This document shows positions 28,891 to 36,987 of a DNA stretch of 64,000 nt, piece after piece. Every line of letters starts with the position of its first letter. Positions within the stretch are counted from its first letter, which is position 1. A program made the translations under genes and the position numbers. This stretch comes from Echinicola shivajiensis (GTDB taxonomy: Bacteria > Bacteroidota > Bacteroidia > Cytophagales > Cyclobacteriaceae), in contig NZ_JAHHZM010000001.1 in the NCBI RefSeq assembly GCF_018642165.1, forward strand, positions 558,001-622,000, written 5' to 3'. Below the pieces are notes generated by a model, which saw only the letters and a list, made by a program, of their open reading frames with translations, had not been told where the DNA came from and ran no database searches.

Positions 28891-29382
28891 TTAATTGGGA
28901 AGCTTATCAGCAAATTTCCCATATACCCAAGTCCCTGCCAATGCACTCACCAAGGTAATTACAACCACTGTAAATCCTGTCCCAATCTGGGCAAACAATG
29001 GTCCTGGACATGCCCCTGTCAGAGCCCAGCCCAATCCAAATATAAAACCTCCTATGATTTGTCCTTTTCTGAATTCCTTGTCTTTTATTTCCACCTTCTC
29101 ACCAGAAATGGTTTTAATATTAAACTTCTTGATCAGCAAGATAGAAACCATCCCTACAGCAACCGCAGAGCCAATTACTCCATACATGAAGAAAGATTGC
29201 AACCTGAACATTTCTTGAATTCTAAACCAAGAAATCACCTCGGACTTCACGAGGATTACTCCAAAAAACACCCCTATCACCATGTACTTCAGCAGTGCAA
29301 CCCCTGTTTCCTGAGACTTCTGTAAATTCGGTGCCTCGCACTCTATTGGATTATCTATTTCTCTTTCAAATGTCGTTTTCAT
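28891..29382 (-). CDS. YeeE/YedE-family sulfur transporter subunit (DUF6691 type)
   Basis: 163 residues with about four membrane segments and a short cytosolic N-terminus. The conserved GGFIFGLGWALTGACPGPLF segment carries the family cysteine thought to relay thiosulfate or sulfide in YeeE-type channels. It pairs with the following (upstream) half-size YeeE gene 14 bp away; two such half-proteins commonly build one transporter. Context with a persulfide dioxygenase, rhodanese and TauE supports import or export of an inorganic sulfur species. Confidence 0.85.
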   Translation of the reverse strand: MKTTFEREIDNPIECEAPNLQKSQETGVALLKYMVIGVFFGVILVKSEVISWFRIQEMFRLQSFFMYGVIGSAVAVGMVSILLIKKFNIKTISGEKVEIKDKEFRKGQIIGGFIFGLGWALTGACPGPLFAQIGTGFTVVVITLVSALAGTWVYGKFADKLPN

Positions 29383-29396
29383 AAATGTCTATTTTT

Positions 29397-29978
29397 TTAA
29401 AACCCAGCCAATTTCATTAATCCTGGCAAAAACAGATGTGTCATAGCAAATCCCCCCAACATAAAGAAGATGGTCGCCACCACTGAGGGCCATTGTAAAT
29501 TACTAATCCCCATGATAGCATGTCCTGAGGTACACCCCCCCGCGTACCGGGTACCAAAACCAACCAAAAAACCTCCAAATACGAAGAACACAAGACCTTT
29601 CATGCTCAAAACATTTTCCCAAGAGAATATCTCAGAAGGTAATAAATTGGAATATTGAGTGATGCCCAAAGCAGCTAAATCAGCTTGGGTGCTTTCTGCT
29701 ACCACCACTGCGTCAGGATTTGAGAAAAAGAGACCGGCAATCACTCCTCCCAAAAACACCCCAGCGACGAAATACAAATTCCAGGCCTCCTTTCTCCAGT
29801 TATAGGAGAAAAAGGGGATTTTGGCAGGCACACAGGCTGCACAAACGTGCCTCAATGAGGATGATATCCCGAAAGATTTATTTCCCAATAAGAGTAATGC
29901 TGGAACAGTAAGTCCCAATAAAGGCCCTGCCACGTACCAAGGCCATGGCTGGCTTATCCAGTCAATAATATTTCCCAT
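29397..29978 (-). CDS. YeeE/YedE-family sulfur transporter subunit
   Basis: 193 residues, about five membrane segments, with the family motif RYAGGCTSGHAIMGISNLQW carrying the conserved Cys, and a second Cys pair near HVCAACVPAKIP. It is the N-terminal-type half that complements the GACPGP-type half encoded 14 bp downstream. It lies 70 bp after the CstB-like gene in the same direction, separated by a hairpin at 29995-30018, so it is probably read from the same promoter with attenuated level. Confidence 0.87.
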   Translation of the reverse strand: MGNIIDWISQPWPWYVAGPLLGLTVPALLLLGNKSFGISSSLRHVCAACVPAKIPFFSYNWRKEAWNLYFVAGVFLGGVIAGLFFSNPDAVVVAESTQADLAALGITQYSNLLPSEIFSWENVLSMKGLVFFVFGGFLVGFGTRYAGGCTSGHAIMGISNLQWPSVVATIFFMLGGFAMTHLFLPGLMKLAGF

Positions 29979-29994
29979 AATTATTTAAATTAAT

Positions 29995-30018
29995 CAAAAG
30001 AGGGCTGCCCCTCTTTTG
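29995..30018 (-). terminator. Intercistronic hairpin in the sulfur operon
   Basis: A perfect 10-bp stem CAAAAGAGGG / CCCTCTTTTG with a four-base loop lies between the CstB-like gene and the YeeE pair. The downstream minus-strand sequence is AT-rich but lacks a pure U-run, so it may be a leaky terminator or mRNA stabiliser. Confidence 0.55.
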
Positions 30019-30048
30019 TACTTTTCAACCTATTTTAAATATATCCAA

Positions 30049-31470
30049 TTACAATTTTGTACTTGGACAAACATATGCAGTCAATTCAAACTTTTCTGAT
30101 TCTTTGATAGCCTTAAAACCACCATCAATATCAACCAACTGGTCATACCCTCGCGCTTTTAAAATAGAAGCAAAGATCATGGAACGGTAACCACCTGCAC
30201 AATGTACATAGTACTTCTGGTCTTTATCTATGGTATCCATGTGCTCATTGATATAGTCCAATGGATTGTTTTCTGCCCCAATAACGTGCTCACTTTCATA
30301 TTCACTGGTCTTCCTAACATCCAAGATTTTCACTTCCTCACCAGATTCCTTGATCTTCACCAATTCCGATACAGGGATTGATGTAATATAGTCCACTTCT
30401 TTTCCAGACTTTTTCCAACTTTCAAAGCCTCCTTTGAGGAATCCAACGGCATGATCATAACCAACTCTAGCCAAACGGGTAATCACTTCTTCCTCACGCC
30501 CCTCATCAGCGATCACCAATATCTCCTGCTTCACATCAGGGATCATGGTCCCTACCCACACGGCAAAACTTCCATCTATACCAATATTGATTGAATTTGG
30601 AACAAAACCTTTGGCAAATACCTGTGGAGCCCTGGTATCCAACAGTATTGCCCCTGTTTCATTGGCTACCTGCTCAAACTCAGTTGGACTTAAGGCCCTT
30701 TCACCTCTTTCCAGTACTTCATCAATACTGTCATAGCCCTCAATATTCATCATAACATTCTGAGGAAAGTATGCAGGAGGTGGAGTAAGCCCCGTGATCA
30801 ACTTATCTATAAATTCCTCTTTGCTCATTTCTTGAAGCGCATAATTGGTTTTCTTTTGATTACCCAATGTATCAGAGGTTTCTTTACTCATGTTTTTCCC
30901 GCAAGCACTTCCTGCTCCATGCGCAGGATATACAATGATATCATCAGGCAAAACCATTATTTTATTTCTTAAGGAATCATAAAGATGGCCCGCCTGCTTT
31001 TCTTGCGTTAGATCTTCAGAAACCTTTTGTGCCAAATCAGGCCTTCCCACATCACCGATAAACAAGGTGTCACCCGTGAAAATAGCTTCTTCTTTGCCTT
31101 CTTCATTGATCAGCAAATAACAAGTACTTTCCATGGTATGACCGGGGGTATGTATAGCCCTAATGGTAACATCTCCCACCTTGAATTCTTCTCCATCCCG
31201 AGCAATCTTGGCATCAAAACCCAAATGCGCTTCCGTTGGTCCGAAGACAATCTGAGCACCTGTCTTTTTGGCCAAATCCTTATGACCTGAAACAAAGTCA
31301 GCATGGAAATGCGTTTCAAAGACATATTTGATGTCAGCATTATTTCTTCTGGCCTTTTCAATATAAGGATCTACTTCTCTTAGTGGGTCTATGATGACTG
31401 CTTCGCCATTTGATTCCACATAATAAGCTCCTTGGGCCAGACATCCCGTATAAATTTGTTCTATTTTCAT
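30049..31470 (-). CDS. CstB-like persulfide dioxygenase with two rhodanese domains
   Basis: 473 residues. Residues 1-245 form a metallo-beta-lactamase persulfide dioxygenase (THFHADFVSGH at 53-63, HTPGHT ~107-112, FTGDTLFIGDVGRPDL, PAHGAGSACGK with C190). Residues ~255-355 form a rhodanese fold whose active loop (IADEGREEE) lacks Cys, a pseudorhodanese. Residues ~365-470 form a rhodanese with catalytic C424 in HCAGGYRS. The same three-part layout is known in Staphylococcus CstB, which oxidises persulfides to thiosulfate. Cytosolic; expected role is sulfide/persulfide detoxification together with the neighbouring transporters. A Crp-like site precedes it. Confidence 0.92.
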   Translation of the reverse strand: MKIEQIYTGCLAQGAYYVESNGEAVIIDPLREVDPYIEKARRNNADIKYVFETHFHADFVSGHKDLAKKTGAQIVFGPTEAHLGFDAKIARDGEEFKVGDVTIRAIHTPGHTMESTCYLLINEEGKEEAIFTGDTLFIGDVGRPDLAQKVSEDLTQEKQAGHLYDSLRNKIMVLPDDIIVYPAHGAGSACGKNMSKETSDTLGNQKKTNYALQEMSKEEFIDKLITGLTPPPAYFPQNVMMNIEGYDSIDEVLERGERALSPTEFEQVANETGAILLDTRAPQVFAKGFVPNSINIGIDGSFAVWVGTMIPDVKQEILVIADEGREEEVITRLARVGYDHAVGFLKGGFESWKKSGKEVDYITSIPVSELVKIKESGEEVKILDVRKTSEYESEHVIGAENNPLDYINEHMDTIDKDQKYYVHCAGGYRSMIFASILKARGYDQLVDIDGGFKAIKESEKFELTAYVCPSTKL

Positions 31471-31563
31471 TTTGTTCTTTTCTAATTTTTAAGATGCGGT
31501 TATTTAAATTATTGACCTACAATTCAGTACTCATTAAAGTTCGATTTGCTGAATAATATGTTA

Positions 31564-31608
31564 CAAAACTAAGTTTTTGAATAATCAGAATAAGTGACTT
31601 GTATCACA
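31564..31608 (-). promoter_or_regulatory. Crp-like site and -7 box upstream of CstB-like operon
   Basis: Minus strand: palindrome TGTGATACAAGTCACT (31593-31608, GTGA-N6-TCAC core), then 21 bp later a perfect -7 box TAGTTTTG (31564-31571). The palindrome centre is 29.5 bp from the box, near -41 to -43 of the expected start, where Crp proteins activate. There is no -33 TTTG, as expected for an activator-dependent promoter. Confidence 0.7.
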
Positions 31609-31622
31609 TTCTAATTGAAGAA

Positions 31623-32426
31623 TTAAATCCCAAATATCTCTTTGATCAGAATGTATATGCCCATGATTAGGACAAACCATCCAAATCCTTTCTTAAGAGA
31701 ACTATCGTTGATTTTTTTGGAAAGCATACTGCCTACAAATATCCCAATTATTGAAAGTCCAGTAAATATTAACAAAAACTTCCAATCAATGGTTTGGGTG
31801 CTCAAGTCTCCAGTAAAGCCCAATAAAGATTTGGCTGAAATAATCAATAAGGAGGTTCCTACGGCCTTTTTCATTGGTAGTTTTGCCAATAAAACCAAAG
31901 CAGGGATAATCAAAAATCCTCCTCCTGCACCAACTATCCCAGTAACAGCACCTTCGAAAAGGCCTTGAACTGCAATCAAAGGATAATTAAGCGAGCGATC
32001 ATCCTTCTCCGGGACCAGCTTTTTACCATTTTTTATCATGGAATAGGCTGCAGCTACCATAATTATGGCAAAAAACACCATAATAGCAACATCACGCGAT
32101 AAAGTGATTCCTTGAAATGTAAATAGTATCTCAGGAAGGGCGTGTACAATATACCTCCTCGTCAGAAACACTGCCGCAAAAGAGGGCAAAGCAAACACCA
32201 ATGCCGTCCTATAAGAGATACTCCCCCTTCTCATATAAGAGAAAGACCCAACCAATGAGGTACTTCCTACTACAAAGAGGGAATAAGCTGTAGCCAAAAC
32301 GGGAGAAATCCCCATCAGATAAACCAAAATCGGTACGGTTAAAATTGAGCCGCCTCCACCTATCAATCCCAAACTAATTCCAATAAGGGTTGCGGCTAAA
32401 AATCCTAGTAGTGTATATAAATCCAT
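31623..32426 (-). CDS. TauE/SafE family sulfite/sulfur exporter
   Basis: 267 residues with about eight membrane segments. The duplicated family motif appears as GLIGGGGSILTVPILVYLMG and GIVGAGGGFLIIPALVLLAK. Family members move sulfite, sulfonates or related sulfur anions across the inner membrane; TauE also lies beside CstB in staphylococci. It lies upstream of the CstB-like gene on the same strand but has its own promoter with an identically placed Crp-like site. Confidence 0.93.
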   Translation of the reverse strand: MDLYTLLGFLAATLIGISLGLIGGGGSILTVPILVYLMGISPVLATAYSLFVVGSTSLVGSFSYMRRGSISYRTALVFALPSFAAVFLTRRYIVHALPEILFTFQGITLSRDVAIMVFFAIIMVAAAYSMIKNGKKLVPEKDDRSLNYPLIAVQGLFEGAVTGIVGAGGGFLIIPALVLLAKLPMKKAVGTSLLIISAKSLLGFTGDLSTQTIDWKFLLIFTGLSIIGIFVGSMLSKKINDSSLKKGFGWFVLIMGIYILIKEIFGI

Positions 32427-32454
32427 TTAGTGATTTTCTTTATTAAATTTTACA

Positions 32455-32499
32455 CAAAACTAAGGCATCGACTAGCTACTTGCGGTGACATTTGTTACA
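32455..32499 (-). promoter_or_regulatory. Crp-like site and -7 box upstream of tauE-like gene
   Basis: Minus strand: TGTAACAAATGTCACC (32484-32499, one mismatch to the GTGA-N6-TCAC dyad), then 21 bp later TAGTTTTG (32455-32462). Box sequence and box-to-dyad distance are identical to those at 31564-31608. Confidence 0.7.
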
Positions 32500-32636
32500 C
32501 TTTGGATAGCCCCACTCATATTTACCTGATTTATATCATATTATATTTACTCAAATACCTTGCATCAATAGCCAAATTCAATTGGGAAAATGTCGTGAAG
32601 TAATTATATTAACGAAATAAATCGGCATTGACAATC

Positions 32637-33446
32637 ATGAAAATACTATTAGCTACTGATTTCTCAGAAAATGCCCAAAATGCTTTTCGGTTCGCTAAAG
32701 AACTTGCAAAAGCACATCATGGCTCCCTTACTTTACTGTTTGCCTATACCCCTGTTTTTGACTTTGCTGCTCAACTTGCCGAATATATCGTGGCCATAGA
32801 AGACCAAGCAAAAAAGGAAATGGAAAAAATGAAAAAAGGGGCAAAAAAAGAAGGCCTAAAAATTTCCTACCTTATAAAGCAAGAAACTGCATCCACCGCT
32901 ATTTGCTCCGAAGCAGAAAACAAACATGATTTAGTAATTGTCGGCTCAAGTGGGGAGAGCAAAATCTCCCAAGCCTTTCTTGGAACCACTACCACTGAAG
33001 TCATCAAACACTGCCCAAAGCCTGTGCTATGTATCCCCCCAGAGGCCCAGTTCAAAAACATGAACACTATTTCTTTGGCCATGGAATTAAACAAGGAAGA
33101 CATTACATTTTTGGGCCAGCTTATCACACTCACCAAGGACTATAAACTTCCCTATAAAATTATTCACATAAAGGAAAAAGAAGGAATAACTCAGGAAATT
33201 ACATTTTTTGAATTATCAGCTTATCTAAAAGACCGTTTCCCAGAACTCAACATCGGTTATGAGGAAATTGCCGCTCAAGAAGTCAATAAAGGCTTACAAA
33301 AGTATGCTGAACAACACCCCCAAACCTTATTATCCATGTTCACGCGGCATCGCACTTTTTTTGATTATTTATTTAATAAGAGCCACTCAGCTGAACTGGC
33401 CCTTCATACCACCGTCCCTTTGTTGGTTTTAAAGTCAAAAAAATAG
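32637..33446 (+). CDS. Tandem universal stress protein
   Basis: ~269 residues from the ATG at 32637 (a TTG three codons earlier is also in frame). The first UspA domain (1-145) opens with MKILLATDFSENAQNAFRFA and has the nucleotide-loop segment VIVGSSGESKISQAFLGTTT (G-x2-G-x9-GST-like). The second domain (~150-265) is degenerate, ending HSAELALHTTVPLLVLKS. It is divergent from the tauE-like gene across a 210-bp gap holding the Crp-like site, so it may share that control. Confidence 0.9.
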   Translation: MKILLATDFSENAQNAFRFAKELAKAHHGSLTLLFAYTPVFDFAAQLAEYIVAIEDQAKKEMEKMKKGAKKEGLKISYLIKQETASTAICSEAENKHDLVIVGSSGESKISQAFLGTTTTEVIKHCPKPVLCIPPEAQFKNMNTISLAMELNKEDITFLGQLITLTKDYKLPYKIIHIKEKEGITQEITFFELSAYLKDRFPELNIGYEEIAAQEVNKGLQKYAEQHPQTLLSMFTRHRTFFDYLFNKSHSAELALHTTVPLLVLKSKK

Positions 33447-33464
33447 GTTATAATTGAGAATAAC

Positions 33465-34130
33465 CTAAACTTCGTTTTTCTTGATCAATTCTTCAAAATC
33501 GTCACGGATATAAATGATATTTCTACCTAACTCTATCCATTTCTTTTTCTCAAGTTGTTTGAGCAGTCTTGATATCACCTCGCGAGAAGTCCCCAATTCA
33601 TTGGCTATTTCCTGATGGGTTATATGTAGCTCATTACTCCCGGCTTTTTCTCTTTTTGCCTGAATATAAAGTGCTAACCTTTGATCCATTTTTAAGAAAG
33701 CCACTGCATCCAAAGCCTTTAACATTTCCTGGAATCTATTTTGATAGGTTTGGGTAACAAAATCTTTCCATTGCCTGAATTCCTCGCTCCACTTTTCATG
33801 CAACCTAACTGGAATAGCGATAATTGTGGTATCTTCCTCTGCCACTGCCTTTATTTCGCTGGGTTTTGCCACATCGCAGCAAGTCAATGACAATGCACAA
33901 GTTTGACCTGGATATAAGTAATACAAAAAAAGCTCCTTCCCTTCAGTGTCTACCCTCAGCACCTTAATAGCGCCATCAATGACTATCGGAACAGACTTGA
34001 TAAATTGACCAGGTTCCATTATTGTTTCTCCAGCGCGAACTTTTATCAAGCTTCCCTCTGAAGCAATTTTCCCTAATAATGTCTGATCCGAAATACCAGC
34101 AAGTTTATCCTTTATATCTAAAATATCCAT
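33465..34130 (-). CDS. Crp/Fnr-family regulator with a conserved Cys cluster
   Basis: 221 residues: cyclic-nucleotide-binding-like domain (~15-115), dimerisation helix, and C-terminal winged helix (~150-215). The recognition helix TSREVISRLLKQLE has R183, E184 and R188, the residues Crp uses to read GTGA. The effector pocket does not show the cAMP motif; instead it has TCALSLTCCD with C78, C84 and C85, suggesting redox or persulfide sensing. The matching GTGA-N6-TCAC dyads upstream of the neighbouring sulfur genes make it their likely regulator. It is 5 bp after the NeuD-like gene, hence co-transcribed. Confidence 0.9.
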   Translation of the reverse strand: MDILDIKDKLAGISDQTLLGKIASEGSLIKVRAGETIMEPGQFIKSVPIVIDGAIKVLRVDTEGKELFLYYLYPGQTCALSLTCCDVAKPSEIKAVAEEDTTIIAIPVRLHEKWSEEFRQWKDFVTQTYQNRFQEMLKALDAVAFLKMDQRLALYIQAKREKAGSNELHITHQEIANELGTSREVISRLLKQLEKKKWIELGRNIIYIRDDFEELIKKNEV

Positions 34131-34135
34131 TTGTA

Positions 34136-34720
34136 TTATTTTACTACACCATAAACAGTTTCCCCATCATTTACATTCCTTAACACAGTTGATCCTGCTC
34201 CCACTGTGCAGTTTTTTCCAATTTGAATACCTGGTAAAACCGTACTCCCAGCACCTACCAAGCTTCCTTTACCTACCTTCACTCCACCACATAATGTAGC
34301 CCGTGGTGCAATATGGACGAAATCACCTATAATGCAATCATGATCAACCACTGCTGAAGTATTTATGATAACATGCTTTCCCAATTGTGTTCCGGGCTGA
34401 ATAGTAGCTGAGGCCATGATCACTGTCCCTTCCTCATACCTTATATAATCATTAACAATTGCCTTTTCATGAATGACCACTCCATACCACGATCCCCTAC
34501 CCAAACGCTCATACACCTGCTCTCTTATAACATTATCCCCTATGGCAATGATAAAACTATTATCATGATGATCTTCACTTTCGTTGTAAATTTTAACTGG
34601 ATAATGGAGGCAGGTTTGTAACTCTTCGTTATCGTCAAACACACCGCTGATATGAATCCCCCTGCTTTCTAAAGCAGATATCACCACTTTCCCATGTCCA
34701 GAAGCTCCAAAAACATACAT
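34136..34720 (-). CDS. NeuD/PglD-like sugar O- or N-acetyltransferase
   Basis: 194 residues. The N-terminal Rossmann-like part (MYVFGASGHGKVVISALESR) is the NeuD/PglD substrate-binding domain. The C-terminal half is a left-handed beta helix of hexapeptide repeats (VIINTSAVVDHDCIIGDFVH) with the catalytic-type His in VDHD. Members acetylate amino-sugars or sialic acids with acetyl-CoA. No glycan gene cluster lies near; its gene partner is the Crp-type regulator 5 bp downstream, an unexpected pairing. Confidence 0.88.
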   Translation of the reverse strand: MYVFGASGHGKVVISALESRGIHISGVFDDNEELQTCLHYPVKIYNESEDHHDNSFIIAIGDNVIREQVYERLGRGSWYGVVIHEKAIVNDYIRYEEGTVIMASATIQPGTQLGKHVIINTSAVVDHDCIIGDFVHIAPRATLCGGVKVGKGSLVGAGSTVLPGIQIGKNCTVGAGSTVLRNVNDGETVYGVVK

Positions 34721-35082
34721 TGCTTTCTAACCGATTTTTTTTGATGTAAATATAATTAACTAATCTAGAATTACTTTAAAGGAATTACTCTCCAATAATT
34801 TAACGGATTTATTCCAATCAACAATCAGGCTATATTTTCCTAATTTAATCCACTACTGTGAAAAACATCATTTCTATAAAACAACCGCATGAGAAATTTT
34901 AAAGCCCCGAATTTAAAAATGTAAAATTGGAAAAACATGAAGGCTCCAATTAATCACGTTTCAAACTAAATAAAACCAAAAAACACCCATTTAAATATTA
35001 CGGTTTTTTTTTAAAATCATATTCTTATATATTTAAAGAATTTGAAAACAGAAAAAATTCCAACAACTTAATATATTAACAA
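34721..35082. other. Divergent intergenic region
   Basis: 362 bp AT-rich gap between the NeuD-crp operon (minus) and the Tat-oxidoreductase (plus). I see no exact -7 box, palindrome or small frame worth calling. Confidence 0.4.
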
Positions 35083-36294
35083 ATGAACAGAAGGGATTTC
35101 GTGAAGACCGGAGGTGTTATTTTAGGAGGATCAATTTTACCACAGCAATTAGTATCTGCTTACCAATCTTCAGGATTAAAAAACGGCCCAATTAAAATAG
35201 GAATAATTGGTTGCGGTGACAGGGGCAAGGGAATCATGCATGTGATGAAGAGTATGCCTGACCAGTTTGAGATGGTTGCCATTTGCGACAATATGGACTT
35301 TAGGTTAAAACAGGCAAAGGACAGTTTCCCGGACATCAGCTTCCAGACTTTCAAAAATTACGAAAAACTTCTTGAACAAAAAGAAATTGATGCAGTGGTA
35401 ATTGCCACTCCACTAAATATGCACTACGCTCCTGCAAAAGCTGCATTGGAAGCAGGAAAAAATGTTTATTTGGAAAAGACCATGACCTATAGCATTCCTG
35501 AAGCTCAGGATTTGATAAAGGTTGTGAAAAACAATCCCAAGCTGACCCTTCAGGTCGGTCACCAATACCGATACACCCCTCTTTATTATAAGGTTAAGGA
35601 CATGATTCAGTCTGGATATTTGGGCAAAATCACCCAAATCGACTCCAGATGGGATAGAAACTGGAACTGGAAAAGACCTGTACCAGATCCTTCACTTGAA
35701 AGAACCATTAACTGGAGAATGTACAAGGAGTATTCCGGTGGACTTCCAGCTGAACTGCTTTCACACCAAATTGACTTTATCAACTGGGCATTTGAAACCC
35801 ACCCTGACACTATAATGGGAACAGGAGGAATTGATAATTATCATGATGGTAGAGAAACCTTTGACAATGTCCAGCTAATACTTCGCTACGACAAAGCAGG
35901 AATGATCGGAAATTTCGGTGCAACATGCAGCAATGCACGGGAAGGCTATTCATTCAGCATCAAAGGCACAAAAGGAACAGTAGACCTTTTGATGAACGAA
36001 GGATATTTTTACCCAGAAAAAGAACGAATGGAGGAACTGCAAATAGTTGATGGCGTATCCGGTGCTACAAAACTTACTTGGAAAGAAGGCAAAGGCATTC
36101 CTATCCTAGATGAAAAGACCAAAGATGGAACAATCTATGCATTGAAGGATTTCCATAATTCTGTCGTGAACAAAGAGACTCCTGCTTCTAATGTAATCAG
36201 TGGAGCAACTACTGCTACCTGTATCCATCTAGCCAACCATTCCACCTATAACAATACAATAGAAAGTTGGAAACAAGAATACAACTACGAATAA
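35083..36294 (+). CDS. Gfo/Idh/MocA-family oxidoreductase with Tat signal
   Basis: 403 residues. The N-terminus MNRRDFVKTGGVILGGSILP is a twin-arginine signal, so the folded enzyme is exported with its bound NAD(P). The Rossmann domain starts KIGIIGCGDRGKGIMHVMKS, with the EKTMT motif (GKNVYLEKTMTYS) equivalent to the EKP of Gfo/Idh/MocA enzymes. The C-terminal alpha/beta domain follows. Substrates are usually sugars or polyols; this one is unknown. Monocistronic with a terminator 27 bp after the stop. Confidence 0.9.
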   Translation: MNRRDFVKTGGVILGGSILPQQLVSAYQSSGLKNGPIKIGIIGCGDRGKGIMHVMKSMPDQFEMVAICDNMDFRLKQAKDSFPDISFQTFKNYEKLLEQKEIDAVVIATPLNMHYAPAKAALEAGKNVYLEKTMTYSIPEAQDLIKVVKNNPKLTLQVGHQYRYTPLYYKVKDMIQSGYLGKITQIDSRWDRNWNWKRPVPDPSLERTINWRMYKEYSGGLPAELLSHQIDFINWAFETHPDTIMGTGGIDNYHDGRETFDNVQLILRYDKAGMIGNFGATCSNAREGYSFSIKGTKGTVDLLMNEGYFYPEKERMEELQIVDGVSGATKLTWKEGKGIPILDEKTKDGTIYALKDFHNSVVNKETPASNVISGATTATCIHLANHSTYNNTIESWKQEYNYE

Positions 36295-36320
36295 AATTTA
36301 AAACCGTCATTTAAAATTTT

Positions 36321-36343
36321 AAGCTGCCATTGATTGGCAGCTT
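36321..36343 (+). terminator. Intrinsic terminator after the Tat-oxidoreductase
   Basis: The stem AAGCTGCCA / TGGCAGCTT has a five-base loop and is followed by T7. Confidence 0.9.
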
Positions 36344-36425
36344 TTTTTATAACAAAACTTAACATTTCAGCAACACTAGCATAACATTTAGCTCGAACTT
36401 ATAAATAACCCGCTTTTTGGAAGCA

Positions 36426-36594
36426 ATCAGGTCTAAAAAACAGCCTGTTTTAAGCGCAAAGACACTTCTCTGTAAAAAACAGCTTCATTTCTCATGACAC
36501 AAAGAGCTTGTTTTGAAAAAAAACCAAAAACCGGCTTAAAAAACAGCCTAATTTCTGCTGTTTTATGTAAAACACGTAATATCAGGTCTAAAAA
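36426..36594. repeat. Cluster of short imperfect repeats
   Basis: The 14-mer ATCAGGTCTAAAAA occurs at 36426-36439 and 36581-36594. AAAAAACAGCYT occurs three times (36435, 36474, 36538), twice followed by an inverted CTGTTTT (36445-36452, 36558-36564), giving small hairpins. The stretch is non-coding and its role is unknown. Confidence 0.6.
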
Positions 36595-36599
36595 TTAGG

Positions 36600-36632
36600 C
36601 AAAAAAAAGAGGAATCGCCTCATGGATTCCTC
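36600..36632 (-). terminator. Orphan minus-strand intrinsic terminator
   Basis: On the minus strand the stem GAGGAATC / GATTCCTC is followed at once by T8. No annotated minus-strand gene lies upstream within 2 kb except across the convergent DUF4407/DUF5995 pair, so it may end an unrecognised small RNA. Confidence 0.6.
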
Positions 36633-36987
36633 GAATGGGTTTATTCTAACTGACTAACAGCCGCATATATTTTGGAAAAAAGGGATTTATTCCTCGTTTT
36701 TAACACCAAAACTTCTTTAAACATAATAAAAATATCCCTAACAGCAATAAAACCGTAAAAATATTTTTCAAGACTTCCCTCATAATTCCTATATCAAATC
36801 ACCATTACAACCACATATTTCAAATCTTATGCTCACTAAAACGGTTTAAAGAAAAATGTTTTTTTTCTCTACTCTTTACCGATACTAAAAACAAATTTTG
36901 ATAATATTTTTCCTAATTCATTAAACCTCAAAAAGACAATAGAACTATATTGGCCCTATAAATATTAATTCAACTAAACTTTTTGCC
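36633..36987. other. Non-coding region upstream of DUF5995 gene
   Basis: 355 bp AT-rich. It must hold the DUF5995 promoter and possibly the body of a minus-strand small RNA ending at 36600. No coding frame or exact promoter box is seen on either strand. Confidence 0.35.

Noticed and set aside
36426-36594. Possible CRISPR array
   Set aside because: Units are short, imperfect and unevenly spaced, with no spacer regularity and no cas genes near.
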